This document shows positions 45,741 to 53,523 of a DNA stretch of 64,000 bases, one piece after another. Every line of letters starts with the position of its first letter. The first letter of the stretch is position 1. Origin of the DNA: Coriobacteriaceae bacterium (GTDB taxonomy: Bacteria > Actinomycetota > Coriobacteriia > Coriobacteriales > Coriobacteriaceae); assembly GCA_902364975.1 (NCBI GenBank), contig CABJFQ010000004.1:95313-159312 (forward strand), in the 5' to 3' direction. The notes beneath the pieces are model-generated. The model saw only the letters and a program-made list of their open reading frames with translations. It was not told the origin of the DNA and did not search any database. Made by a program: the position numbers and the translations under genes.

Positions 45741-45875
45741 TGCTTCCCTCTTTTCATAGAGTTGCGTGCGCAAGACACCGTTTGCGGAGGCCTCCGGAGC
45801 ATCCCCTGCCGTTTGGACTTGCTGTCTTTTCGACAAGACCAATATAGGTGCTCGTTTTTCTTAATGCCAGTTTAT

Positions 45876-45942
45876 TTCGGTAAACGCGCAGGTCAGAGCG
45901 TTGGTTACGCTATTTAGTTATGCGTTTAACCAAAAATGAATC
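45876..45942. promoter_or_regulatory. Candidate LacI operators between the sugar operon and its regulator
   Basis: TTGGTTACGC (45901-45910) and GCGTTTAACCAA (45931-45943) form an imperfect inverted repeat, and a third half-site CGGTAAACGCG lies near 45879-45888. Half-sites GCGTTTAACC are typical of LacI-family operators. A TATATT -10 for the operon is near 45846-45841. The rest of the 415-base gap shows nothing else I recognise. Confidence 0.5.
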
Positions 45943-46155
45943 CTGCGATTTTACCCTCGATTTCAAAAGTCAAGAAGTATTTGATTTTCTCGGTAGACGG
46001 CAGATGCGCATGCCGGTCACAAATTTCGACCCCACCCGTATACCGCATTTGTTGCATACTCATATGAAAGGAAAAGGTCGCTCACCGAAGCGTATCCCTC
46101 ACCAAGACTCAAAGTCATCATGTTGGAAAATGCTCATCTGTCGGAAGGAGTCGCT

Positions 46156-47166
46156 GTGGCAAAACAGCGCGTTACGATCGCAGACGTCGCTCGAGAGGCG
46201 GGAACCTCGACGGCAAGCGTCTCGTATTACCTCAACGACAAACGAGAAAAGCTTAGCGAAAAGACGCAGAACAAAATCGCGCGCGTCATTAAGGAACTCG
46301 GATACGTTCCCAACGCCCAAGCGCAGACGCTCACCGGCAAGCAAACCCACGTCATTGCCATCATCATTTTGGATAACACCAACAAATGGGCGGGGCTCGT
46401 TCTCAATGGCATGGAGCAGGTCATGCTCCCCGCGGGCTACCAGACGGTCGTTTGCACGAGCAACTTTAACCCCGAGACCGAGCTCATGTACGTCGACAAG
46501 ATGCTCTCGCTGGGCGTCGATGGCTTTATCATCCAGCCCACGGCAAACTTCAAAGCCGTGCACGACCGCATTAGACGCGCCGGCAAGCCGGTCGTCTTTT
46601 TCGATGCGGCCATCTACAGCCCAGGCACCAGCTGGATCAAAACCAACCTCTACGACGGCGTGTACAATGCCACGCAGGCGCTTCTCGATGCCGGCTACGA
46701 GGACTTTTTCTCCATTGCCGCCAATATGACCGAAATGCGCACCCGCATGGAACGTTTTCAGGGATATGCCGAGGCATTAGCCGCGAATGGGCAGCTCTAC
46801 AAAGCCATCCCCATCGACCACAACAAGCCGTCAATCAACGAGCTTACCGAGTACTTTAAATTCAAGTTTAATCCCGCCAAGCGTGCGCTCATCTTTGTCC
46901 AAAACCAATGGGCGCTCCCCCGCGTCTACAAGGCACTTCAGCCCATGGCCCATCTGCTTCCGCAGCAAATCGGCCTTTTGGGACTCAACTGCGAAGACTG
47001 GACTAATCTCACCACACCGACCGTCTCCACCATCATCGAGCCCGTCGACCAGGAAGGTCGCGAAGCAGCCGAGATGTTGCTCGCCCTACTTGACGGCAGC
47101 AGCGAACCCGGCGAGCAGCGCATTCTCGAGTGCAAGCTCAACTGGCTCGACTCCACCTCGATCTAG
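46156..47166 (+). CDS. LacI family regulator of the sugar operon
   Basis: 336 residues from GTG at 46156, preceded by GGAAGGAG; the ATG at 46120 lacks a site. Helix-turn-helix RVTIADVAREAGTSTASVSYYL, hinge YVPNAQAQTLTGK, and a ligand-binding domain (HVIAIIILDNTNKW, VDGFIIQPT, IGLLGLNCEDWTN, STIIEPVDQEGREAAEML). Divergent from the PTS operon, so it almost certainly represses it until a sugar or sugar phosphate binds. The domain belongs to the sucrose/fructose-like branch; the effector is not deducible. Confidence 0.92.
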   Translation: MAKQRVTIADVAREAGTSTASVSYYLNDKREKLSEKTQNKIARVIKELGYVPNAQAQTLTGKQTHVIAIIILDNTNKWAGLVLNGMEQVMLPAGYQTVVCTSNFNPETELMYVDKMLSLGVDGFIIQPTANFKAVHDRIRRAGKPVVFFDAAIYSPGTSWIKTNLYDGVYNATQALLDAGYEDFFSIAANMTEMRTRMERFQGYAEALAANGQLYKAIPIDHNKPSINELTEYFKFKFNPAKRALIFVQNQWALPRVYKALQPMAHLLPQQIGLLGLNCEDWTNLTTPTVSTIIEPVDQEGREAAEMLLALLDGSSEPGEQRILECKLNWLDSTSI

Positions 47167-47171
47167 ACCGC

Positions 47172-47200
47172 GGGACAAATTAATCAGGAGTGTTTGTCCC
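47172..47200 (+). terminator. GGGAC-arm hairpin after lacI
   Basis: GGGACAAA and TTTGTCCC pair around 13 bases just after the lacI stop. Weak as a terminator; it may belong to the palindrome family. Confidence 0.45.
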
Positions 47201-47285
47201 AAATCTTAAGTATTTGTTCGGCAGAACGGCCCCTGCCGGCTCCTGCTAGACTGGTAGATTCCCAACCGTCCATCCAGGAGCCCCC

Positions 47286-48269
47286 ATGTCGCGCAAGTCC
47301 GCCTACAAGCAAGTACTTTCCATCGGCACCGCCGTGGTGCTGGGATTTGCGCTGTTTACAGGATCTCTCGACGGGGCACCCAAACTGTTGTCGCCGCAAA
47401 GCGATGAGCAGGCGGCGGCCCTGGCCGAGAAGCAAAACGAGAGCCCCAGCCGCACCGAGGACGAGGCTGACCTGGTCGCCCGCCTCGAATCAGGAACGGC
47501 AAGCTCCACGGATTCCGAAGGCGGCCAAAGCACCGACGATGGCTCCGAATCCACCACAACCGGCACCGGCGACGACACTTCCGCAGATAGCACTGCCACC
47601 CCCATCGACGAAGTCGAAAACCCCGATCTCGACCGCGCGCGCGGCGTATACCTCACCAGCATTCCCGACTACGCCGGCAACCCCTACGTTGCCCTTCGCG
47701 CCGATGGCACGCACCCGCTCGGCACACCGTCGTTCACGCTCGATGAATACGAGCGGGCCACCGAAGAAGGATGCTTTAAGAAGTTCTCAAAGCTCGACAG
47801 CCTGGGCCGTACCCGCAAAGCACTCGCCTGCATAGGCCCCGAGTCACTCGGACAGGGAAAGCGCGGCGATATCTCGCGTATCCATCCTGCCGGTTGGCAC
47901 CAGCAGCGCTACGACTTTATTCCAGGCCAGAGCCTCTACAACCGCTGTCACCTCATCGCCTGGTCGCTCTGCGGCGAAAACGCCAACCGCAAGAATCTCC
48001 TCACCGGCACGCGCTATCTCAACGAAACGGGCATGTTGCCGTTTGAGGAGCAAATCCTCGGCTATATCCGCGACACGGGCAACCACGTGCTCTACCGCGT
48101 CACGCCCATGTATAACGAAGAGGAACTCGTCTGCCGCGGTGTCCGCCTCGAGGCGCAGTCGGTCGAGGATCACGGCAAGACGTTGTGCTTCCACGTGTAC
48201 TGCTACAACCTGCAACCGCATGTGCAAATCGACTACGCCACCGGCCGCAACCAGACCTCGGGGGATTAG
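47286..48269 (+). CDS. Secreted DNA/RNA non-specific endonuclease (DNA-entry nuclease type)
   Basis: 327 residues. An N-terminal signal or membrane anchor (YKQVLSIGTAVVLGFALFTG) is followed by an acidic, low-complexity Ser/Thr/Asp linker to about residue 110. The beta-beta-alpha-metal nuclease domain follows: RIHPAGWHQQRYDFI, then LYNRCHLIAWSLCGENANRKNLLTGTRYLN. The catalytic His lies in NRCH (DRGH in classic members) and the metal-binding Asn in the ENANRKN stretch. It degrades extracellular DNA or processes it during uptake. No competence genes adjoin. The ribosome site (CAGGAGCCCCC) is good. Confidence 0.9.
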   Translation: MSRKSAYKQVLSIGTAVVLGFALFTGSLDGAPKLLSPQSDEQAAALAEKQNESPSRTEDEADLVARLESGTASSTDSEGGQSTDDGSESTTTGTGDDTSADSTATPIDEVENPDLDRARGVYLTSIPDYAGNPYVALRADGTHPLGTPSFTLDEYERATEEGCFKKFSKLDSLGRTRKALACIGPESLGQGKRGDISRIHPAGWHQQRYDFIPGQSLYNRCHLIAWSLCGENANRKNLLTGTRYLNETGMLPFEEQILGYIRDTGNHVLYRVTPMYNEEELVCRGVRLEAQSVEDHGKTLCFHVYCYNLQPHVQIDYATGRNQTSGD

Positions 48270-48315
48270 CCCCGAGCCACAACAAGAACCGATTTGCAAT
48301 CCCCCAGGGATCAAA

Positions 48316-48348
48316 AAGGGCCGCTCCGGATCACCCAGAGCGGCCCTT
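48316..48348. terminator. Terminator shared by nuclease and EF-G-like genes
   Basis: AAGGGCCGCTC/GAGCGGCCCTT hairpin; T-run is strong on the minus strand (after the EF-G-like gene). Confidence 0.88.
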
Positions 48349-48382
48349 GCATCGACATGCGTGGCGCAGACAAAGCCACACG

Positions 48383-50458
48383 TTACTTAGCGCGGCCCTC
48401 CTCATAGCGCTCGACCAGCTTGGCCTGAACGTCATAGGGCACCTGCTCGTAGCCAGCGGGCTTCATGGTAAAGTCGCCCGTGCCGCGCGTGATGGAGCGC
48501 AGGCGCGTCGAGTAATCCGTCAGCTCGGCCAACGGGGCCTGGGCAATGACCACGGTATCGCCGCGCTCATCGGTCTCCATGCCCGTCACGCGACCGCGCG
48601 AGGCCGAGATGTCGCCCATCACGGCACCGGCGTAGCTCTCGGGGATTGTCACCGTGATTTCCTCGATGGGCTCCAGCACCACCGGGTCGGCATCGGCGCA
48701 TGCCTTGCGCAGGCCGATGCGGGCCGCCGCGCGGAACGCCATCTCGTTGGAGTCGACGCTGTGATACGAGCCGTCGTACACAGCCACGCGAATGCCCGTG
48801 AGCGGGTAGCCGGCAATGATGCCGTCCTTCATGGTCTCCTGGACGCCCTTGTCCACGGCGGGAATCAGCGAGCGCGGAATGCGGCCGCCCACGACCTCGT
48901 CCACAAACTCATAGCCATCGCTCGTGCCGTCGGGCCCAATGAGCGGCTCCACGCGCAGCCAGCAGTCGCCGTACTGACCGGCGCCGCCGGTCTGCTTCTT
49001 ATGGCGGCCCTGGGCACTTGCCGTACGGCGAATGGTCTCGCGATACGGAATGCGGATCGGCACACTCTTGGCAGCAACCTTGGTGCGATCCTCCAGACGG
49101 TTGAGCAGCACCGAAACCTGCGCCTCGCCAACGGCGGAGATAATGGTCTGGCCAGTCTCCTCGTCGCGGTCGATGCTCATGGTCGGGTCTGCCTTGCAGG
49201 CCTTCTCGATAAACGTGTAGAGCTTCTCCTCGTCGCCGCGGTTCTCGGCCTCGATGGCAATGCGATACTGCGAGTTGGGGAACTTAAACGCCGCAGCCTC
49301 GACCTTGCCGGTAATGGAGAGCGTGTCACCCGTCTCGGCCGCCAACTTGGGCGCCACGATAATGTCGCCGGCATAGGCGTGACCGACCTCGGTCATATCG
49401 CGGCCGCACATCACATACAGGTGAGCCAGACGATCGCTCTTGCGGGTACGCGCGTTGATCAGCTCAAGGCCCGGCTCAAGCGTGCCCGTCAGCACCTTGA
49501 TAAAGCTGATGCGACCCTGCTGCGGATCGGCCAGCGTCTTAAACACAAACGCCACCGGACGATCATCGTCACTCGAGATCTTAAGCGAATCGCCGTCGAT
49601 AAGCGGCATCTCGCCGTAGTCGGTCGGCGCCGGGAAGTACGTGGCAATGTCGTCCATCAGCGAGTTGACGCCCTGCTCCTTAATGCAATCGCCCGCAAAG
49701 ACCGGCACAAAGATGCGCTCGGCGATCGCCTTCGACAGCAGGCCTTCAAGCTCCTCCTGCGTCAGCGTCTCCTCGCCTTCCAGGTACTTCATCATCAGCT
49801 CATCGTCGGCCTCGGCCACCAACTCGCACAGATGGTCATGGGCCTCCTCGGCCTGGGCACGATACTCCTCGGGAATCTCCGACTCAACAGCTTCGATGCC
49901 GTTGCAATGGCGCGCCTTCATGCGCACCAGGTCGATGATGCCGTCAAAGTCCTCGCCCTCGCCCCAGGGAAGGGTCACGGCGCCCAGGCGCGTGCCAAAG
50001 CGCTCCTGCAGCAGGTCCATTGTGGTCGCAAAGCTGGCCTCGGAGCGCGACAGGCGGTTTACGAATACCGCACGTGCCAGACGCAGGTCCTCGGCGGCAT
50101 ACCAGAGCTTAACCGTCGTAGGCTGCGGGCCGGCCTCGGCGTCAACCACAAACAGAGCCGTCTCGCAGACGCTCATCGCGGCAAAGGCGTCGCCGATAAA
50201 ATCGGGGTAGCACGGGGCATCGAGCACATTGATGCGCGCGCCCTTCCAGTCGATCGGCGCGATGGTCGTCGAGATGGAGAATGCACGCTTGACCTCTTCG
50301 GGGTCATAGTCGAGCGTGGGCTTGGTGCCGTCGTGGCCGCCCAGGCGGGCGGTCTTACCGGAAAGGTGGAGCATGGCCTCGGCGAGTGAAGTCTTGCCCA
50401 CCCCGCCTTGGCCTACGAGCACCACGTTCCTTACATTGCCGGTCTTGGGAGCACCCAT
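48383..50458 (-). CDS. EF-G-like translation factor homologue (EF-G2 type)
   Basis: 691 residues from the ATG at 50458, after AAGGAGG. All EF-G domains are present: G domain with P-loop GQGGVGKTS (16-24), domain II, III, IV (RETIRRTASAQGRHKKQTGGAGQYG) and V (EPIEEITVTIPESYAGAVMGDIS). G3 reads DAPCYPDF instead of DTPGHVDF, so the catalytic His is Tyr84, and G4 is NRLS instead of NKxD. This is the secondary EF-G family of actinobacteria (FusA2-like), probably with weak or altered GTPase and an accessory role. It is not the housekeeping fusA, which would sit with rpsL/rpsG. Confidence 0.9.
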   Translation of the reverse strand: MGAPKTGNVRNVVLVGQGGVGKTSLAEAMLHLSGKTARLGGHDGTKPTLDYDPEEVKRAFSISTTIAPIDWKGARINVLDAPCYPDFIGDAFAAMSVCETALFVVDAEAGPQPTTVKLWYAAEDLRLARAVFVNRLSRSEASFATTMDLLQERFGTRLGAVTLPWGEGEDFDGIIDLVRMKARHCNGIEAVESEIPEEYRAQAEEAHDHLCELVAEADDELMMKYLEGEETLTQEELEGLLSKAIAERIFVPVFAGDCIKEQGVNSLMDDIATYFPAPTDYGEMPLIDGDSLKISSDDDRPVAFVFKTLADPQQGRISFIKVLTGTLEPGLELINARTRKSDRLAHLYVMCGRDMTEVGHAYAGDIIVAPKLAAETGDTLSITGKVEAAAFKFPNSQYRIAIEAENRGDEEKLYTFIEKACKADPTMSIDRDEETGQTIISAVGEAQVSVLLNRLEDRTKVAAKSVPIRIPYRETIRRTASAQGRHKKQTGGAGQYGDCWLRVEPLIGPDGTSDGYEFVDEVVGGRIPRSLIPAVDKGVQETMKDGIIAGYPLTGIRVAVYDGSYHSVDSNEMAFRAAARIGLRKACADADPVVLEPIEEITVTIPESYAGAVMGDISASRGRVTGMETDERGDTVVIAQAPLAELTDYSTRLRSITRGTGDFTMKPAGYEQVPYDVQAKLVERYEEGRAK

Positions 50459-50697
50459 GATGACCTCCTTGCAGGGTCGCGCGCGATGCGCGACGCCAAC
50501 GGGGAGAGTTCGCGGTCGGTGCCGTCCCGGGAGCAGCATGGTCGGCAGCCGAGCCGACTCACCCTCCAAATGTCCTATGCCACCACCCTACCCTTGCAGT
50601 CGCCTGTCCATGCAGACCTTTCGGCACGCGTATGGATACGGGCGGCGAGAGGAGAGAGCGAGCTTGCGAGGCGATTATTGAACCCCGCGGATGCAAA

Positions 50698-50731
50698 AAA
50701 CCGCCACAGATCATAAGACCTGCGGCGGTTT
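50698..50731 (-). terminator. Terminator of the amino-acid ABC operon
   Basis: AAACCGCCACAG/CTGCGGCGGTTT hairpin with T6 on the minus strand. The rest of 50,459-50,764 shows no gene. Confidence 0.88.
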
Positions 50732-50764
50732 CACCTCAATAAATAGTTGAGCAAATAGCTGAGC

Positions 50765-51529
50765 CTATCCCTCGATACGGCTCAAGAACTCGCGTGTACG
50801 CTGCTCGCGCGGATGATCGATAACCTGCTCGGCAGGACCCTCCTCGACAATACGACCGCCATCCATAAAGACCACGCGGTCGGCAACGTCGCGGGCAAAC
50901 TGCATCGCGTGCGTCACGATCACCATCGTCATATTCTGCGCGGCCAAATCCTTGATGACGCGCAGCACCTCAGCCGTCAGCTCTGGATCGAGCGCCGAGG
51001 TCGGCTCATCAAAGAACAAGATTTCCGGGTCGAGCGCCAGGGCGCGGGCAATACTCACGCGCTGCTGCTGACCGCCCGAAAGCTCGCAGGGTACCTTGTT
51101 CTCGTTACCCGTAAGCCCCATCTGTGCAATAAGCTCGCGTGCGCGGGCCTCCGCCTGCTCGCGCGGACGCCTAAGCACGCGGATCGGTGCATCGGTGATG
51201 TTTTTCATCACGGTATAGTGCGGGAACAGATTGTAGTTCTGAAACACCAGACCGAACCGCGAGCGCGCCTGTTTAGGTACATCGCCCTTTGCGTACATCG
51301 CGCCCGAACCCGCATCCGTCGCGACGGCAAGGTCGCCAAACGAGAGCGAGCCGCCGTCGAGCGTCTCGAGCAGCGTGGCACAGCGCAGCAGCGTGGACTT
51401 ACCGCCGCCCGAAGGCCCGATAATCGCCACGACCTCGCCGCGCTTGACCTCGAGCGAGATATCCTTGAGCACCTCATTGCCGCCAAACGCCTTGCGCGCG
51501 CTTTCAATTTTCATCACCGAGTTAGTCAT
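50765..51529 (-). CDS. Polar amino-acid ABC transporter ATPase
   Basis: 254 residues from the ATG at 51529, which overlaps the permease stop by 8 bases; an ATG at 51514 is possible. Walker A GPSGGGKST, Q-loop VFQNYNLFPHYTV, signature ELSGGQQQRVSIARAL, Walker B EILFFDEPTSALDPEL, His switch VTHAM. GlnQ/HisP type. It powers uptake of a polar amino acid through the adjacent permease. Confidence 0.94.
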   Translation of the reverse strand: MTNSVMKIESARKAFGGNEVLKDISLEVKRGEVVAIIGPSGGGKSTLLRCATLLETLDGGSLSFGDLAVATDAGSGAMYAKGDVPKQARSRFGLVFQNYNLFPHYTVMKNITDAPIRVLRRPREQAEARARELIAQMGLTGNENKVPCELSGGQQQRVSIARALALDPEILFFDEPTSALDPELTAEVLRVIKDLAAQNMTMVIVTHAMQFARDVADRVVFMDGGRIVEEGPAEQVIDHPREQRTREFLSRIEG

Positions 51530-52175
51530 GATAATAGTCCAGCCTCTTTTCGGCGGCGCCCAGCAGCATCTCGACCACAAAGTTAAAGACCCAGTAGATC
51601 AGCGCCGCAATCGCAAACGGCACCATGCTCACTTGCGAGGCAACCAGCGCCTTGGCCGTCGAGAACATCTCCCCCACGCCGATGGCAAACGCCAGCGACG
51701 TGTCTTTGACCAGCGTGATAATCTCGTTGCCCATCGCCGGCAAAATGCGCTTGGCGACCTGCGGCATCACAATGTACAAAAACGTCTGCAGGCGCGAGTA
51801 GCCCAGCACCTCGGCGGCCTCGTATTGGCCGCGCGGAATGGACTGCAGGCCCGATCGATAGATCTCGGCAAAATAGCCGGCGTAGTTGATGATGAACGCC
51901 ACGACACACGCCGTCCATTTGGAATCGGGCGTGAGCGAGATGCCAAACACGTAGTACGGGGCAAAGTAGATGGCAAACATCTGTAGCATGAGCGGCGTAC
52001 CGCGCATCACCGAAATATAGATGCGCGCAATCCAGCGGAGCGGCGCAATTTTGCTCATGCGCATGAACGCCACGGGGATTCCCAGTGGAATCGACCCGAG
52101 CAGCGTCAGCACAAACAGCTGCAAGCTGACCAAGAATCCCTGGCCAAGCATCTGCATCATGACCTGAATAGACAA
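51522..52175 (-). CDS. Polar amino-acid ABC transporter permease
   Basis: About 217 residues. The start is unclear: TTG at 52175 follows GAAAGAGAG, ATG at 52160 has a weak site, and the frame is open to TTG at 52214. HisMQ-type permease with the helices VSLQLFVLTLLGSIPLGIPV and FAIAALIYWVFNFVVEML. The EAA loop that contacts the ATPase reads EAAEVLGYSRLQTFLYIVMPQ. Probably works as a homodimer, since only one permease gene is present. Confidence 0.9.
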   Translation of the reverse strand: MSIQVMMQMLGQGFLVSLQLFVLTLLGSIPLGIPVAFMRMSKIAPLRWIARIYISVMRGTPLMLQMFAIYFAPYYVFGISLTPDSKWTACVVAFIINYAGYFAEIYRSGLQSIPRGQYEAAEVLGYSRLQTFLYIVMPQVAKRILPAMGNEIITLVKDTSLAFAIGVGEMFSTAKALVASQVSMVPFAIAALIYWVFNFVVEMLLGAAEKRLDYYHD

Positions 52176-52221
52176 CCCAAGCTCTCTTTCACAGTAACGG
52201 AACAGCGAACCCAATGCTAAA

Positions 52222-52326
52222 GCGGGTTTTCCAGGTGCCCGAGTTTGCCGTGAAAGAGGAGCGCCGCGTACTAAATGTACGCAAGCGACGGTTTGAACGG
52301 CAAAATCGGGTGCCTGGGAAAGCCGC
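52222..52326. repeat. Long intra-operon palindrome
   Basis: GCGGGTTTTCCAGGTGCCCG (from 52222) pairs imperfectly with the stretch ending at 52326, over about 30 bp per arm, with a second hairpin GCGTAC-TAAAT-GTACGC at its centre (52265-52282). It starts at the binding-protein stop codon and separates it from the permease, which would favour excess of binding protein over permease. Confidence 0.75.
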
Positions 52327-53186
52327 TATTTGAGCACCCAGTTGTCGAAGGAAAGACCATAGCTTGCATATTTATCGCACAGGTCCTTGACCGTGCCGTC
52401 CTCGTAGAGCGCCTTGAGCGACTCGGTCACGGCATCGGCGGACTTGGTGTCGCCCTTCTTGAAGCCAACGGCGTAATGTTCGCTGGACAGCGGCTTGTCG
52501 AGCTGCGTATAGGCATCGGGCTTGGCGGCAAGCTGATACTGAGCGATCGAGAGGTCACAGGCAACGGCATCGACTGCGCCACTCTCGAGCTGCATAAACG
52601 CCGTGTTGTACTCACCGATGGTATCGAGCGTGGCAAACGTCGCGGCCAGATCCTTCTGGTCGCCCTCGAGCACATCCTGTGCGGCGGAATCAGTCTGGGT
52701 AATCACGGTCTTGCCGGCAAGATCGTCCCAGCTCTTGATACCCGCGTCCTTCTTGACCACGAGCACCTGCTCGTTGAGCATGTAAGGCTCGGAAAACGTG
52801 TAGTCGTCCTCGCGACCCTCCATGGTAAAGCCATTCCAGATGCAGTTGATGGCGCCGGAGTTGAGCAGCGTGTCCTTGGCATCCCAATCGATGGCCTCGT
52901 AATCGACATCCCAGCCCTGCTTATCGGCAACGGCCTTAGCCAGATCGAGGTCAAACCCGGTGTACTCGCCATCGTCGCCCACAAAGCCGTACGGAGGGTA
53001 GGACTTGTCAAAGCCCACCACGAGCTTCTTGGACTCCGCAGCGCCCTTCACATCCTTGGCCGCGGCAGAGCCAGCAGCGGAGCCCTTGCCGGCACCACCG
53101 CCGCAGCCTACCAGGCCGAGGCCAAGCACCGTGGCAAGCGAACCGGCTAGACCAACAAATTGACGACGAGACATATCGGTATTCAT
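52326..53186 (-). CDS. Amino-acid-binding lipoprotein (ABC transporter)
   Basis: 286 residues from the ATG at 53186, after AAGGGGGAA. Tat-like SRRQFVGLAGSLATVLGLGLVGC ends in a lipobox (LVGC), so it should be lipid-anchored outside the membrane. SBP_bac_3 fold: LVVGFDKSYPPYGFVGDDGEYTGFDLDLAKAV, then GFTMEGREDDYTFSEPYM. Binds a polar amino acid or analogue and hands it to the permease. First gene of a three-gene operon; promoter just upstream. Confidence 0.94.
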   Translation of the reverse strand: MNTDMSRRQFVGLAGSLATVLGLGLVGCGGGAGKGSAAGSAAAKDVKGAAESKKLVVGFDKSYPPYGFVGDDGEYTGFDLDLAKAVADKQGWDVDYEAIDWDAKDTLLNSGAINCIWNGFTMEGREDDYTFSEPYMLNEQVLVVKKDAGIKSWDDLAGKTVITQTDSAAQDVLEGDQKDLAATFATLDTIGEYNTAFMQLESGAVDAVACDLSIAQYQLAAKPDAYTQLDKPLSSEHYAVGFKKGDTKSADAVTESLKALYEDGTVKDLCDKYASYGLSFDNWVLK

Positions 53187-53279
53187 GGTATTCCCCCTTG
53201 ATGGCACTTTAGTTAGGTAAAGTGAGTCATGTAACGTTCAGAATCATACACTTTAGTGAGATGGAGTACAAGGGAGGGC

Positions 53280-53416
53280 TTGCCCGCCGGGTGCCGGGGC
53301 AGGGGTTAAGTTTGCTGCTCTACAGTCCTGCTCACGACGGAGAGCACATTAAGTGCTCTCCTGTTCGTGCGGAACTCGCGACAAACTTAACCCCTGCCCC
53401 GGCACCCGGCGGGCAA
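53280..53416. repeat. Perfect 34-bp inverted repeat with inner hairpin
   Basis: 53280-53313 and 53383-53416 are perfect complements (start TTGCCCGCCGGGTGCCGGGG). The about 69-base loop contains GAGAGCAC/GTGCTCTC (53340-53360). It lies in the gap between the binding-protein promoter and rlmD; no gene is visible in 53,187-53,523. Confidence 0.85.
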
Positions 53417-53523
53417 ACGTCGTTGGGCTTATCACTAACACGAATAAACCGCTTGCATATCGTCTGCTGGCTTGGAACGGTACAATACTTGCAGCTTAAA
53501 TTCATGAATTAGTGGAGTTATTG

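Noticed and set aside
42789..45917. 1,042-codon plus-strand frame across gatZ-like and EIIBC
   Set aside because: Antisense shadow of two well-conserved genes on the minus strand.
48185..50389. 734-codon plus-strand frame opposite the EF-G-like gene
   Set aside because: Antisense shadow; the minus-strand product is full length with all domains.
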